Assembly (NCBI GenBank): GCA_034190875.2
Contig: CM067343.1
Location: 59,889,946 to 59,953,945 of the forward strand
Source: Urechis unicinctus
Taxonomy: Eukaryota; Annelida; Polychaeta; Xenopneusta; Urechidae
Reading direction: 5' to 3'
Length of the DNA: 64,000 nucleotides
Positions 1-14,797 of the stretch are shown one piece after another (position 1 is the first letter of the stretch; the number at the start of each line of letters is the position of its first letter). The notes beneath the pieces are model-generated. The model was not told the origin of the DNA. It searched no databases and saw only the letters and a list, made by a program, of their open reading frames with translations. Made by a program: the position numbers and the translations under genes.

Positions 1-1596
1 AGAAACCTAAGACCAAAGCCGCCAGATGACAACCAACTGATGTGCTGGCAGATTACCCAAGAAATAATGGCATATTACAGATTAAAGGCACACCCTGGAT
101 GCTTTCGTTTCATTGATATACTGTTTAAATCATCTAGGAGATAAATGCGATTTTTCTAAAGCTTGTATGGTTTTCAAATAAATTCTACTTAGAGGATTTA
201 AGTTATAGCTGGCTGTTGATGGTCTACTATCAAGTTTTTCAGTTCGACATTGAGAATTTGCCACAAGAACAATGGTAAATCAAAGCCAGTTATGGCGCAC
301 AAGCGTATGCAAATTATAAATAAGGCTATAATGAATTATCGAAAGCAATGTTTTCTCGCAATCTATATGCACATTTTCTGTAGACATCATAGAAAATGAA
401 ACAGAATTAACAAGGTGCGTATAATAGTACAATATACAAATTAGAGGGTTAGGATACTGTGAATGTTGGTTCGTGATCGATTCAGTCGATCCTCGTCTTG
501 ATGCGGGCTCCCCGGGTGTACTACAACAATCTTCCATGTTGTTTATCCTGTACATATACCGGTTTATGTTACATATATCGAGGAACTTGGTGCAATGCAG
601 TCCATTAATCGTCAGATCACTTACAATAAATTAGGACTGTATGAGCACTTATGGTGCAGCTTTGTGTCAGATAACGAACACAGATTTTGATGTTATTAGC
701 ATTCAATTCTCAAAATAAACCCATGCTGCGAGAGTGTGCGTTACATTCATATTTTTGTAAAATAATATGGTACAACCAGTCCGTATTTCATTATTGTAAT
801 CTTCTTCTCTGTGGCTGATGATTTGTTTTTATAATGGTTTGTAGAATATGCCCCCCCCCCCCATTTGAGCAACATCAATGTCAGACACGTGAGTGGTTTC
901 GCAAATTGACAATATAATGACAAGTCGGCCTATAAATAATCGCCATCTTCACTGATAGACTGGTTAAACCCAAGCCACGGATTCAGTTGTAAATCATCAC
1001 ATGGTAACACAGGAATTTGAACCCCTGTTTTAATTATTCAAGATCTTCTGGCAAGCTTAACAAAATCTTTGCAGCACTCAAAAAGTTGACCACAGAGTGA
1101 TTCCATGAAATATCTCTCCATTCAAGCAAGGAACATTAAACCGTAGCTTATCCATGATCACATAGAATTCAATTGCAATTGATATGTGTAGGCAAAAATA
1201 GTTTTACATCATGACTGGGTATGCGACAAGGTAGTCATTGTTTTCAACAGTAGCCCAAATGCAATCTTTGTTGCACTGTGAACCGAAACAAATCCTATTA
1301 GATCGCCAATCCAATCAGAAACGAAGACATGATGATGCATTCTTACTGACACTTAACCTTTTTGTTCTTGGTCTTGTCATTGTTTCCAGCCTTCTTTGAG
1401 ACATAGTGTGATTGCAGAGGTGCTTTAACTACCCATACGGTCTTTCAAACCCATACTCATTGGATAGATCAATGGTGTGAAGTTATTGTAACCTTTATGG
1501 AATGTTTACCACATGTATGGACCATAGCTGAGCATGCATTTAGCGTTTTATTACAATTGAGGTGCCAACACATTTGCGACCGCTGGAGGCGTTGTC
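1..1596. other. AT-rich non-coding DNA, no gene seen
   Basis: I see no gene, RNA gene or mobile-element signature. Open reading frames are under 95 codons and match nothing I know. A run of 12 C lies at 851-862. The stretch ends where the large TA array begins. Confidence 0.6.
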
Positions 1597-1598
1597 TA

Positions 1599-1664
<66 letters not shown>

Positions 1665-1717
1665 TATATATATATATATAGAGATATATATATAGATATA
1701 TAGAGATATATATAGAG

Positions 1718-1791
<74 letters not shown>

Positions 1792-1854
1792 ATATATATA
1801 TCTATATATATATATATATATATATACATATATATACATATATATATATATATA

Positions 1855-1924
<70 letters not shown>

Positions 1925-1936
1925 TATATATATATA

Positions 1937-2014
<78 letters not shown>

Positions 2015-2079
2015 TATATATATGCATATATATATGCATATATATATATATATATGCATATATGTATATATATATATAG

Positions 2080-2114
<35 letters not shown>

Positions 2115-2197
2115 CACCTATATATATATGTATATATATAAAAAAATACAAAAATATAAATATTTATATATATAAAGAAGGATAGATATATATTCAG

Positions 2198-2230
<33 letters not shown>

Positions 2231-2253
2231 TAGAAATATATATATATATACAA

Positions 2254-2284
<31 letters not shown>

Positions 2285-2614
2285 AATCTATCTATAAATA
2301 TATAAATCTGTCTATCTCTCTCTATTTATATATATGTAACTATATATATATATGTCTCTATTTTCTCTATTTACCTCTCTATCTCTCTCTCTTTCTCTAT
2401 ATCTCTCTATATATTCTCTATATATATATTTCTATCTATCTGTCTCTATTTTTTATTGATATGTTATATATATATATGCATATATTTATATGCATAAATG
2501 TATGTTTTTATTTATATATATATCTGTGTGCCTATATATTATATATATATATATATTGCATATATATATATAGATTGATATATATATATATATATATAGA
2601 TATATATATACATA

Positions 2615-2656
<42 letters not shown>

Positions 2657-2708
2657 TATATATATATATATATATATAGATATATTATAAATATATATAT
2701 ATATATAA

Positions 2709-2791
<83 letters not shown>

Positions 2792-2817
2792 CTCTATATA
2801 TATATATATATACATAT
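1597..2817. repeat. Large compound (TA)n microsatellite
   Basis: About 1.2 kb of nearly pure alternating TA, interrupted by short variants such as GATA, CATA, GCATA and AATATA. A pyrimidine-rich CT/CTAT section lies at about 2300-2455, where TCTCTC and TATCTATC runs replace TA. Open reading frames here, on both strands, are only Ile-Tyr repeats from reading TATA and are not genes. Just after the array, 2825-2839 reads as a small hairpin with 5-bp arms (GCCAT/ATGGC). Arrays of this size often misassemble, so the true length may differ. Confidence 0.95.
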
Positions 2818-5800
2818 TGAGCATGCCATTTATTATGGCATTAAGTATGTAGCCACTTACATAACACTGCCAACTGGAGGATGGCTGTGTATAGTGCTGA
2901 GGATTTACTAGGTTTATCAATGATTGTGGCTATAAACGGATGCGGGGCGTTGGGTGTGTGTCTGAAATCGTTTTACGCTGTCTAGACAGGATTTAAGTCG
3001 TGAGGTAATTTGCGTTCATGGCCAAGTAACGAATCAGCATCCACATCTAAAAGGTGCGTCCGTGACAGTAATGTATTACACTTCTTTCTACGATACGTCA
3101 AAATAATCGGATTAATTATCAACAGCACCGCTGCACCCGAGCACAATATCCATACCCATGCCAACGTGTGATACATTGAATACTACTTTATTTGCTTTAC
3201 AATAATAATAAGTGCAATGCACCGTAGCTGAATAGCTGGATTCTTGCGACTGCATATCTCTCATGTCTGTCAGTGGACTTGCTAATGGTGTCATCATAGC
3301 TAACGAAATCATTCTGTTCATGGCGTTTAATTAGCATTCCGCGCTTCCCTATAGCGTCGTCCAATGTGATAACACATGCAAACCAGTGCTTTGTTTATGC
3401 CAGGCTGGTTTATGATTTTGGCCAGTCCGTGGTAACCTACAAACAATGCCGGTTCCAGGTTTTGACGAGTAGAATCTGCTGCTTGTTTCAATTTAGCTAA
3501 GGAAGATTGGATCATCCGTACTGTTGGATTATTATATTGTGACTATCAAAATTCAAATTGTAATGCTTGTTATCATAATGATGTAAGAGTTTTCCCCACC
3601 AAAATATCTATTACGTTCATGACACTTTGTTATAGTCCTCATCACGGGCAAAATACTACCTTAAACGCTCTTGATGCATAGAAGCAGGAAGCGGGATGCA
3701 AAAACGGGACAAAGAAGACAAAACGAGGCGACTGTCATTTAGTCTTCTCTTGCCCAGACAGCACATTCAAGCCACTCTATGTACGTACATGTGTTATGAC
3801 ATTGCTTTTGTCTGCCTCAGAGTTGTCGGAATGTCACAGTCGATCGAATAACGTTCGTACGGAGCTGGAAGCTCATCATTATCCCTCTCCACCGCGTTTA
3901 GAACAGTCAAAATCAAACGTGGTGGTTTGGCGTTGAAAAGGAAGCTTGTTTTTAACAAGTATTCATTAGTTCTCATGACGTTCTCTGCGTTCCTACCCTG
4001 ATCGGTTCATCGTTATTTGTTCACAATGCTATCGGGCGAAGCAGAATCGAATTGCTGGGTCTAGATCATGAACTATATTAAGTTATTTATTCTACAGAAT
4101 ATTTTTTCAGAAACGTTATACAGATTGATAAATTCCTGATTCAAATGATATAAGGTTATGTAACCTACAGCTTAACATTTTTGTCAAACCCGTGCCTCCG
4201 GTTCAAGTGTTGTTGTTTTTGCTCATGTATTTCTTCGCTACCGAATAAACTGTGGTAGACGGGTAAAAAAATAAGTTGCATTCTACATAGTAATTAATGG
4301 TGGCGCTAATTTAAAATATTGTCAACACCCTTAATATGCAATCTATGAGACGTGTCAGCAGTTTAGATATCCAATCAGAAGTTTTCAAAAATCGGTTGCA
4401 AGGTATTGCTCTATACATCAAGCTTATATCAAACTAAGCTGGTGTTGACTGCATGGCCAATGAGATGCATCTGAAGTAAATGCATTACGACGAAGAGCGA
4501 TGTGCTTCCTTCATGTGTGCGGGCAATGAATAGCAAACGGATGTATTGCTCGGTGTGCCCTAGGGAAATCCTTTATGGCAGGCCGAGAGCACATTGAGTA
4601 AAATTAACATTGATCTGGTAATAACGTGGATAATGCCAAACAGTTCTCATAATTGTATCCACATGACAGCAATAAATGTGATGTTTCAGGTAGAAACAAA
4701 CCCTGCATGATGTCTGGTAATTTGGTACACATAAGACTGCATTAAAAACATCAGGCTGAAGTTAGCAATGGCCATCGCTTACTCAACTCTTGATATTTTG
4801 CATTATAGACATCTTTGTCCATGTGTAACCGCAATAGATTAATTGTAGTAAGGTAACTGATTGGTCAATCTGCAGATGAAGCCTGTTCTTTTAGTCAGCA
4901 TAAGTCAAACAATATGGCTATCCAATCTTAAAGAAATGACTAATCGTATTTCTCTGATGTTGCCGAATTTTAGCACAATTCCACAATACTAAGCAAATAA
5001 TTTGATTGCTAATCTGAATTTTAGCTTAACCCTTGTTTGGTTTTGATTTACATAATTAGCATTATCATCTAACAATAAAGAAACATTGTTCCTTAACATG
5101 TCATAGTGCCATGGTATTCATAGCTATGCATTACATTATGGTGTCAAATAAAACAATCTTGTCACTAATGCGAATGAGAGCCTTGGCGTGCTTATCTGCA
5201 AATATTGTTAAATTTTCCCATATAATAGGATACCATTTGTACAGTCGCTATACCACATGGAATGAACGTGCAAGCCCCTAGCCGAGCATTTTAGAATCAC
5301 AACTAGAAAACACTGGGTTAGATCAATGCTCAGTGGTTGTTTATGCAGCAACGTTAATTATAGATTTTAGTCGGCTAAAAGGTCACGTTATGGTTCGACA
5401 TAAGGATATCGTATCTTTGTACATTTGTTGATGCAGTATTTTTGTAGATGGAAAGTAATTGCTTTATTATTAGACTTATTTACCACCCTAATTTTCGACC
5501 GAATGTATGATTCCGGTACGCCTGTCGTTATAAAAAGCATCTCTTTAAATAGTGCAGATGAAGTATAGCTGTACGATGACAGTACCAATTACCCAAGCTA
5601 GGATTAAGACCGCTAAAACAAATACATGCGACAACTGTACAAGGACTTTAAATAAATCAGCTGCACCCTCTTACCTCTCAGCATGGACTATATGGTTGAT
5701 GTATCACGCAGTTCAGTAAGCCACTCTTTCTTCAAATGAATTTGCTCCGTGCACAGTGAGCGGTTAGCTTCTGGACAGCACTGACTTGACATTAACATTT

Positions 5801-8668
5801 AGCAGTAACAGGACCTGCGTATATTAAACCCATTGCAACCCATATTATAATTGTGCCATAAGCCAATCATTTCGATTACAAACATCAATGTCTCTCCCAA
5901 GATTGATCACACAACTCTTCCTCGCGGTGGCATACAAACAGCTGTGTCAGCACAGAGTGATACATTCAAGCAAGATGACGTCAGTCTCAGCAAAACAGAT
6001 GAGTAAGATGTATTGACCCACACGTCTAGTATAAAATGGAGATTTAATTAAGCACAAACCATTGTTAACATTGCAGGTCATAAACCAACTAATCCGTTAC
6101 TGGCACAAACTCGTCAAGGTCTTGTAACTCCTCCATAGCTCAACATTTTTCAATAGATCCAGCAAAAATCTTATCTACTATGGGCGATATTAGGCATTGT
6201 ATCGAATCCATACACATTCTATTGTACGCCATTCATGCCATAAAGTTGAAGAGTTTAGAATTTCTGTTGCTTATTGTGTACTTTGATTATTTAAAATCAA
6301 ATTTGATCCAATTGTCTTCCTAAGTTCGGTTCGTATAGGAAACTTTGGAACAACTTACGCAAATTATACGAAGCACTCAGCTTCGCATTTTTGGTGTGGT
6401 TAATTGTTAAATCGATTGGGTTGTGAATCGACCCTTACGGAATGCGAGTTGCTTAGAATAATTTTCAACCTTCATTGTCAGATTGGCCAATTATTATCCA
6501 TTGAGCTTGTAGATGTTCCAACTGACAACGCGACAACTTTCTTTTGGTTCGAAGCAATGCTTTACAGCCAATCAACCAGCATTCTATTCGCGGTCATTGT
6601 GGTTGATTGCATTACTGTAAGACATTGGTAAACAGTTGAACAGACTTACAGGGGGGTTTTGTTACCCTATGAGTTGAAGATGTATTAGTTAAAACCTCTC
6701 ATTATTGCGTTTGTGGCCGCAAGTTAGTGCCAGCAAAAGCATGTTGTGGATAGTCAAAAGTAATAGTATACACTAATACAGTTATAGTATACTGTAGCCT
6801 GGGCTTATTGCACATTTCTTTGCATGCAAATTAAAACAAAAATATTATTCTTCAAGAATGCACAGTACAGGATAATTATCATTTTAGGAAATACAGCACA
6901 GGAGAAATACGTTAAATTCTACCAGTGTTAATTTTCATTATATTATCTATCTAATATACAAATATTGTCAGTGCCCGTCTCCTAGGCTGATGAAAAGGGA
7001 CGTACACAGTATTAGATGATGGGCATATATTGCTGTCATATATGGGTTCGGGTTTTGGGGATTCTGTCAACGTTTACTGCATACCTAATCTTTGTTGGGG
7101 ATATCATTATCATTGGCAGTGAACTCGGATCGTCTTACACAATCAAATCGAAAGCGTTGCGCACAAAGTAGGACTCCGTAAAATATGATTCGCAGATACC
7201 GTTGACCAAATATATGCAAACCATGATTTAAATCAAAGTAGCTACATGACCGACAAACGTGATGTCAATAGACACAATCTTCACCATTTATGTAGCATCC
7301 ACACTATTGCAACACCTGACTGACGACCGTGGGGGTTGATCAACATAACTGATGTGTAAATACAGCACTGGGTTATAGTTAAAATCTCAACCATTTTTTT
7401 CTGACCGGTCCGACTTGGAGACGCCATATAGATTATTGCTATTATTCCAGCGGCAGATGTCACTTCGTGTCTAATCAGCGAAATAAATCTAACCAATCTA
7501 CCTCGCGAAATGTACTTTAGATGCTGAAAAGGATGCGTCAATACCTCATTTGTGGTGGCTTTATCCGTGTGTTAATGACAGACGTCTACGTACTTATTGG
7601 CTAAGCTTAGCTTATCAAGTATGACGGTTGAATATACTATGAGTAATAGTCTAGAGACAAATCGGAAATTGCATTTATAATCAGACGCCTCAATTTGGCA
7701 TAACCATGACTATTGCTTTGCATTGATGCTTGCTGATTGGTGAAATAATGTGTATATCATATCTTACCGTATTCTACACTGAATCCCTAATTCAAGCGCC
7801 CCTCCCGCTTTACTGTCGAAGTGGTCACACCATCCCAACCTCGCCTATGCGTTGGTTACACGCGACCATCGAAGCTTACAACCAACTTTGCATCACTATC
7901 TGTTATGCCTTCTGCGTTAACAGAAACCTAATGACCCACACGCGGTCGGAATAAGCTATTTATTCTAAAATAAGTTACGAGACTTATACATAAGAGATTT
8001 AGTGCCCATGGCTGTCATAGTGAGTGGGTCTCACTGGGTATCACTGGCACTGTTCTCATTGGTGTTAGGGAAGGCTGGCGGTTCTTGAATGGCGTCAACC
8101 AATGTTCCGTTCTGTTCTTCATTAGGCAAAGAAACTTCACCGCGACAGCATCCGCGCCGTTTACTTTTAATCTCGCATATCCGCGCTGTAGCTGAGATAT
8201 CACACTGTCAACCACAGACTCTTGGTTGCCAATGCCAACCTTCCGAGCAAGGTAGGCAAATGACCGACTCCGCTGCCAATTTCGCGTGCTAAATTAGCAG
8301 AGGAGCTGGGACACCATACATCACGATTAGTGTTTCTAATGCTCAATAGAACCTTTTCGACAATGAAACATTCCGCCCTCGATGATCGACTGTCAAACGA
8401 TTAGTATTTCGCGATTAATCACGAGCAAGGCTTACTTACAAGACAAACGGCCAATATCGACGGGTTTTCGTTTCGCATCATTTAATTCGCCCTGGATGTT
8501 TTACTGGCGTTTAAATACGCTGTGCACCTTTAAGCGGCGGCTTCCGAACAAACCAATCACAACATGTGAGACGACGCGATCCGTCCTATGGGAATGAAGC
8601 TCGGTTCTGTAGTGCAATTTCACAATTCTTGAATAAAGCAAAGAAGTCTTCAATGGCCTACATGTACA
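2818..8668. other. AT-rich non-coding DNA, no gene seen
   Basis: About 5.9 kb without a recognisable gene. Reading frames are all below about 90 codons and lack family motifs. The one compositional change is a CpG-rich patch near 8080-8590, described under findings. I saw no dispersed repeat shared with the rest of the window, but weak old repeats would escape reading by eye. Confidence 0.5.
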
Positions 8669-8993
<325 letters not shown>

Positions 8994-8999
8994 ATTATA

Positions 9000-9043
<44 letters not shown>

Positions 9044-9077
9044 CATATATATATATAATATATATATATATATATAA

Positions 9078-9158
<81 letters not shown>

Positions 9159-9163
9159 AATAG
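8994..9163. repeat. (TA)n microsatellite
   Basis: A further TA array with short ATTA and GCATA interruptions, starting where the outer arm of the preceding inverted repeat ends. Confidence 0.9.
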
Positions 9164-9377
9164 TGACATTTACAACCCATTCGTAGTCTCCTACTACTCG
9201 TGGACAATTTTACATCATTGTTCTCATTAATGATAAATTTGGCATATTAAAATTTATATAATGAAAAAGTTTAATGTAAATGAAAATACTTTTTGCACTT
9301 TTTATTCCGAACATGTGTTTTGGGGTCCTCTAAAGGTAGTCCACGAATGCTCATAATACTAATTTTCGTATATTTGC

Positions 9378-9425
9378 GGAATATATATTACATGCATGTA
9401 AATATATATATATATATATTCACAT

Positions 9426-9481
<56 letters not shown>

Positions 9482-9720
9482 GCATATATATGTATATATA
9501 TATATATATTAATATATATACATATAAATATATATATATATATACATATATATATGTATATATTAATATATATATGTATATAAATAAATATCTATGTATA
9601 TATATATATATATATATTTATGTATATATACATATATATATGATATATGTATGTGTATGTATACCTATATATATGTATATATATATACCTATATATATAC
9701 ATATGCATACCTACGTATAT
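9378..9720. repeat. (TA)n/(TATG)n microsatellite
   Basis: Compound TA array with frequent CATA, GTATA and AATATA variants, becoming TATG/TACC-rich toward its right end, where it passes into the TG array. Reading frames across both arrays (Ile-Tyr then Cys-Val repeats) are artefacts. Confidence 0.9.
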
Positions 9721-9880
9721 ATGTGTATGTGTGTGTATGTGTGGGTGTTGTTTGTACTGTGTGTGTTTGTGTGTGTGTTAATGTGTTTGTGTGTGTGTGT
9801 TTAAGTGTGTGGGTGTGAGAGTGTATGCGTGTGTATGTGTGTGTGTTGTGTGATTGTGTGTGTGTTTGTGTGTGTGTGTT
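9721..9880. repeat. (TG)n microsatellite
   Basis: About 160 bp of imperfect TG repeats with TTTG and TGTA interruptions, directly joined to the TA array. Alternating purine-pyrimidine DNA of this type can adopt Z-form; that is general knowledge, not something seen here. Confidence 0.9.
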
Positions 9881-12479
9881 GGTCCTACCCAGGAAAAATA
9901 GCGGTGTTAGGTCTCGATTTGGTCGGAGCGACCAATCTTCCTGTTATTTGTCATTGCGAATGCTTAGCATAGCCAATAACCATCGTGTTCTTACGTGTTC
10001 TTCTTTGTCTTGTTTTGTAAATACTTCAATGTGAGTCCAAGCACAATACGCTGCATTGAATTTTCTTGCACTGCTTGCCGATTGTCAGCATGAGTAATTG
10101 AACATTGTGCCTACGTAGTTGGCGATATAAATAGGTATAATAAGTGTTTTTTTGTCTTCCGATAGTCTTTGATTTCCCGTGTAATTACCAATTAGGTAAC
10201 GATGTCGAAAAAGTCAGTTGCTGATAAAGAGATTCATTATGTGTGGCGAATTATGATTATACTTTATGTCGTTAATTTTGAAATGTTTGTATATAATAAT
10301 GCGTCCCTCTTTCGTGACAGCAACGGTCGTGTCGGCGATCCGTATCATTAGCCATTTCAAGCTCTATCACCCCCATGTATTACCGCAGGAATGGTCGTGC
10401 AAGTAACAGATGACAAAAGGCTCATTGTGAAAAAATGCAAAATTCGGTTAAATGAAAATATACGACACAATTATTATTGACCACTTTCGTGAAGTTTTTG
10501 TCCATTTAATTCTTTTTTTTAAGAAACCATTAATAATGTGCTGCAATGAATGGTTTGCAATTCAATTTCCTAACCTTAATTTACGCACAGATTGCTGCAC
10601 ATGTCTTACCCCTTTAGATGAATTGCATGAATTTCAATCGTAGAACAAAACAGCTATTAATATTATATATTTAGATGTCTCTGGTAAATTGTATCAAGTA
10701 GCATGAGATAAAGTCAATTTACATAAAAACAATTATGAGACAATTTTCGACAAGGTTGCAATACTTGAGTTTCCCCATCAGATGCACTGGTAACTGATAG
10801 TGACGCAATTAACTTCCGTAAAATCTTTCTCTTCCCGAACATTTTTACTCTCGCTGTAACCTTTTAGACCTTGGGCACCGAGGAAAAAACTATGCTAACA
10901 TTCTACAACATTAAGCTATCAGGAAATGTATATTTATTTGTTATCGAGCGCAAATGTAGCCTTAAGGCAAGAAATAATTGTGATACCGTTAGGAAGGTTA
11001 CTTTTGAATGGCTGGATAAGACCTGCTGAACGGGTGGCTTGTTATGGTAGGTGTTTGGGGATAGGAGGAATAAAACTCGACGTTTCGACGGTTGGCGCAT
11101 TGTTGTTTTTGAAATGCGCGACTCCTTGGTATCATCTCTTTATGGGGGATTGGTTTGGGTATATACTGGGGGTATCTAGAAACGTCCCGTTAAATCTGTT
11201 TTGATTGTGAGACTGAACAGTCAATCACTTAAAGTAAGTGTATTGCGTTTGATTAGATACCATGGGACTCTGGTTAGCTTGGGTACTAGGATTATACCAT
11301 TGTGCTCCAGGGGAGCATTACTATTCATTAGTTGTATTAGGGTTCTTAAGGTTTATAAGAAATGTAGTTGCGACTGAAATCGTACTGGTAGTACTTGTGT
11401 TGTTAATATTGATCGCATTAACTTTTAATGCGTAAGGTAAGTTCTGCCAAATATGTTTCCCATAGTATGTTATCCATATTGAATGGAATTTTTAGTTGTG
11501 GTTTATATTAAGCTAACTCAATATGATGCAACGGTATTTTTCAGCGATATACTACAATACTACCAAATCAACGATAGATGATTACTCTTACAATGAAAGT
11601 TTGATATCAGATACACTACAAATCATTTAGTAAGTGACAAGTTGACAATAACAGTATTCTTATAGCCACGATGTTGCGGACAACATGTGCGCTATTCAAG
11701 ATTATTTTTTCGGGGATAGCCGTATAGCACATCTTGTCCGTGACTTAACATCTCAATTTGCTTATGCCACTCGGGGTCCCAACTATTCCACGATAAATTG
11801 GTAGTTATAAATATATCTGGCGTAAATATACGTGTGCGTGTTCGTATATGAAAATAAATGGAGTGAATTCAATTCAATGTTTATCGTTTAAATACTGAAA
11901 TTACACCCTTGGGGGAAATGACTCTAAACTTTTTAATAAAATTATTTGTTTGATGTGGTAAATAATGTCGTAAATAAACCGATGGTAAATTTCATCTTAA
12001 ACTAATCTTTACCTAGTTTATGGACAAGAGTACGGTTGCGGATGGTTTCAACTCCGACCTGTTATACATCAATCATTAGAAATACAAAGACCACGCTACA
12101 TTAATCACAGCGTAAAATGGGCGAACAGCTGACATGCCAATAATAAAGAAAATATAGCAAACGCACTATAAAAATTATCATTACGCATCTCTACACATTG
12201 GAACAAGGAAACACACTGATTCACGATTATCCCTTTGTTTAGCATCATGGATATGTATACCTTACCTTGCTCTACTTCCAAGACCATCCACACAAGAATA
12301 AGTACAGCTGCACTAATTTCACTTTAGCGAAGAGTTACTTGAATGTTGATTATTTTCATTAGTCATTTTGACCGTAGTTGGTATTGCACACACCGAATAT
12401 GTCATTTGGCGCCTCATACACTATGCATGGTATGACAGTCTGCATCCACTGATGATACATAAATATCCCTAACAAGCTT
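9881..12479. other. AT-rich non-coding DNA with one strong hairpin
   Basis: No gene is supported in about 2.6 kb. The notable object is an 83-nt imperfect hairpin at 11670-11752 (separate entry). Reading frames are at most 92 codons and unrecognised. Copy C of the duplicated family begins at about 12480; whether weaker homology runs further left is unclear by eye. Confidence 0.5.
11670..11752. other. Long imperfect hairpin
   Basis: The arms 11670-11695 and 11724-11752 can form about 23 pairs: 6 (GATGTT/AACATC), a 5-nt bulge on the right, 8 (one G-T), a C-C mismatch, 4, a 2-nt bulge on the left, and 5, closing a loop of about 28 nt. Size and shape are within the range of animal microRNA precursors, but it could equally be a collapsed inverted repeat. 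Nothing shows transcription, so no RNA gene is called. Confidence 0.5.
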
Positions 12480-14797
12480 ACCTGAAGGTAAAACAACTCA
12501 CGGCGTCGATTGTGGCGCTTTTTATGTACATGCAAATAATTGTCAATTTAGCAACCGCTCACTAACTAATAACATTGTATTTGTTTTCTTGGTAATCATC
12601 TTTAATACTTGAGACGGGAAATGAGGACAGAAGCTAGTAGTTTTCAACAGCTGAGCTGTTCATAAATCAGTGGAATAATTCATTTATATATATTGTCCCG
12701 CTCCCAACGGTATATTTGCCTGGTTATATTTGTGATGTAAGTCCTTATATGGAGCGATGATCAAATCGTATAGCCTATATTATCAGGACAGTTTGGATCT
12801 CTAACGGATCGTGTTCCTTTGCGTCCGTAGATTTTTTGCGAGAATTTAAGTATGTATAAAGGTAAAGAGTTTTAAATATGAATGATATGAAAATGAATGC
12901 AATGAATATGTGTGCAATAACATTAACGCTGACAGTATAGGCTGTCGTAGATAAATAAGATATTTCGGCCGCCTATAATTTACGGTGGAATAGCTATCAA
13001 GCACGGAACTGATATCTTTAGTCAGGCTGCGCGGTAAAGTTTGATTACGTTTTTCAACCAACGGCAATAAAATAGCACGTATTATGAACTATAGGGTTAA
13101 TTCCAAATAATATTACAACCCTTAGAATCGCGATAAGCATAAAACAATTGGTAGTTATTGATTCATTGCTGTTCTGAGAGCCGTCTTTATTGCATATTGG
13201 TGCTAGCAGGATGCCCAACTCAAAACGACGTCTAGTTGATCAATAAAAGACCAACTAGTGTTATTATATATCTGGTTTTCATTTTAGCGTATTCTAATTG
13301 ATTGTTGGTGAATATATCGCTTATGTCACGTGGAATCCATATTCGCATCTCCTCCTTACTTACAGACGCCTTTGTACCACAGACATGTTGTATGATGATT
13401 AGATGCAGTATATCCGCTAGAGCATCAACATTTCATGAAAGGAAAAAAAATATTACAACTCCCAAATGTACTAGGGAATAATTTGAAACCACCGTTCCCA
13501 CACAGTCGCTCCTTTTATTATGATGCCGATAAAACAAATACGGTGTTTGTATGACTGTTTCTTCAAGTATTGCGCACATATGTGCACGGAAGGCACTGCA
13601 ACAGTAATTACCCTAATTGCATCCGGGCCGGTTCGTGACCACTACCTTAATAACCCGAATCAATTTGTTAGGTGAGTGGTAATTGTATAATGTTCCAGTC
13701 ATTGAGCTATATACAATGCATTGACTGTAGAAAGTCGTATGTTCGCTATAAGTACGGCTGAAAGGCAGCTGTATATTTATAGAATAAAGGTTGCTTATGA
13801 CGTTATAAGGTGGATATTTCTAATTATGTTATCAAGGAGAGTACCACATCTGTGGGAATATCCTGGCTATTCTCTGCTGGTGTGCTTTTGGTACATTGAA
13901 ATGTTCAATAATCACCAGAAATGCAGTATTTAGCCAGGGACAACTATTGCTATGTGAAACAATTACCACGGTCAGATTTCAAACGAGTAACTTTGCAATG
14001 TTATGAATGCATGGAAATCGTAGCATGTCATTTCAACCAGCTTTGGTTTACTGCATAGCATATCATATTACTCATCACTAATGCAGAATACTACCTTATT
14101 CCTTTGGGAAGATAAAGCAGCACTACAGCGTACCAACAGGGGTCGTTAGCCACATAGCCATCGGGACTAACAGGAACTGCTTTAGCTTCGGGTCGTAAAT
14201 ACAGCTACAGATTGACGTTGAGGCATAAATTCACTTTTGAAGCATCAAGCATCGTAAAGTCAACGTGCTACATAGACACCGATATTCCAAGTAAGACTGT
14301 CATCCTTCAAAAAGATCTCCGCCACACAGAACGTCGTTATAAGCTGTGCTTCAAGTAATTGGTTTCGAATACAAATTTATACAGTATGAGGAAACGAAAA
14401 AGCACATGGTTAAGATAGCGAATTGATGTTGCGAGAAAATCATTAGACATACGAGAATGACCACATAATTGCGGCATAATAACTATCATATTAAACGAAA
14501 GGGAAATGTAGTTATCTCTAAGAGATTCCAGCTGTACACAAAATGTAGGAATCAAAGACACGATTATTGTGTTCGTTAATTGTTTTAAACATTACGTTCT
14601 CAGTAAATGCTATAATAGTTGAACTGCAACATTGATTCGAATCGAGACTGACCATACGGATTTAAAACGGATGGTTAGGTTTACACCGTAGTAATATAAT
14701 TCGTAGCGTTGTATGAACCAATATAGCATACTGCGTAAAACCACTCGAACCTTCAGTGATCGTGTGAGTGACCGCGATGCAAACATGACTGCTGCTC
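12480..14797 (-). repeat. Copy C: inverted third copy of duplicated sequence
   Basis: The reverse complement of this stretch aligns with 35.65-38.4 kb (block A) and 55.72-58.25 kb (block B). Anchors seen directly include GATATCTTTAGTCAGGCTGC at 13010, GCTAGCAGGATG at 13203, GGCTGAAAGGCAGCTGTA near 13757, a CACATCTGTGGGAATATCC word near 13846, and AACTATCATATTAAACGAAA at 14481. C shares indel states with B against A: it keeps most of a roughly 60-bp piece at B 57371-57431 that A lacks, and it lacks a roughly 320-bp piece present only in A. Many point differences and small indels separate it from both. No reading frame is preserved between copies, so the unit looks non-coding. It may be a dispersed repeat or an inverted segmental duplication. 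Confidence 0.85.

Noticed and set aside
280-555. 91-codon minus-strand frame at the left edge
   Set aside because: No family likeness, low complexity absent but also no conserved motif. It is not distinguishable from a chance frame.
1602-2920. Several Ile-Tyr-rich open reading frames on both strands
   Set aside because: They are translations of the TA array. The same kind of frame recurs at every TA array in the window.
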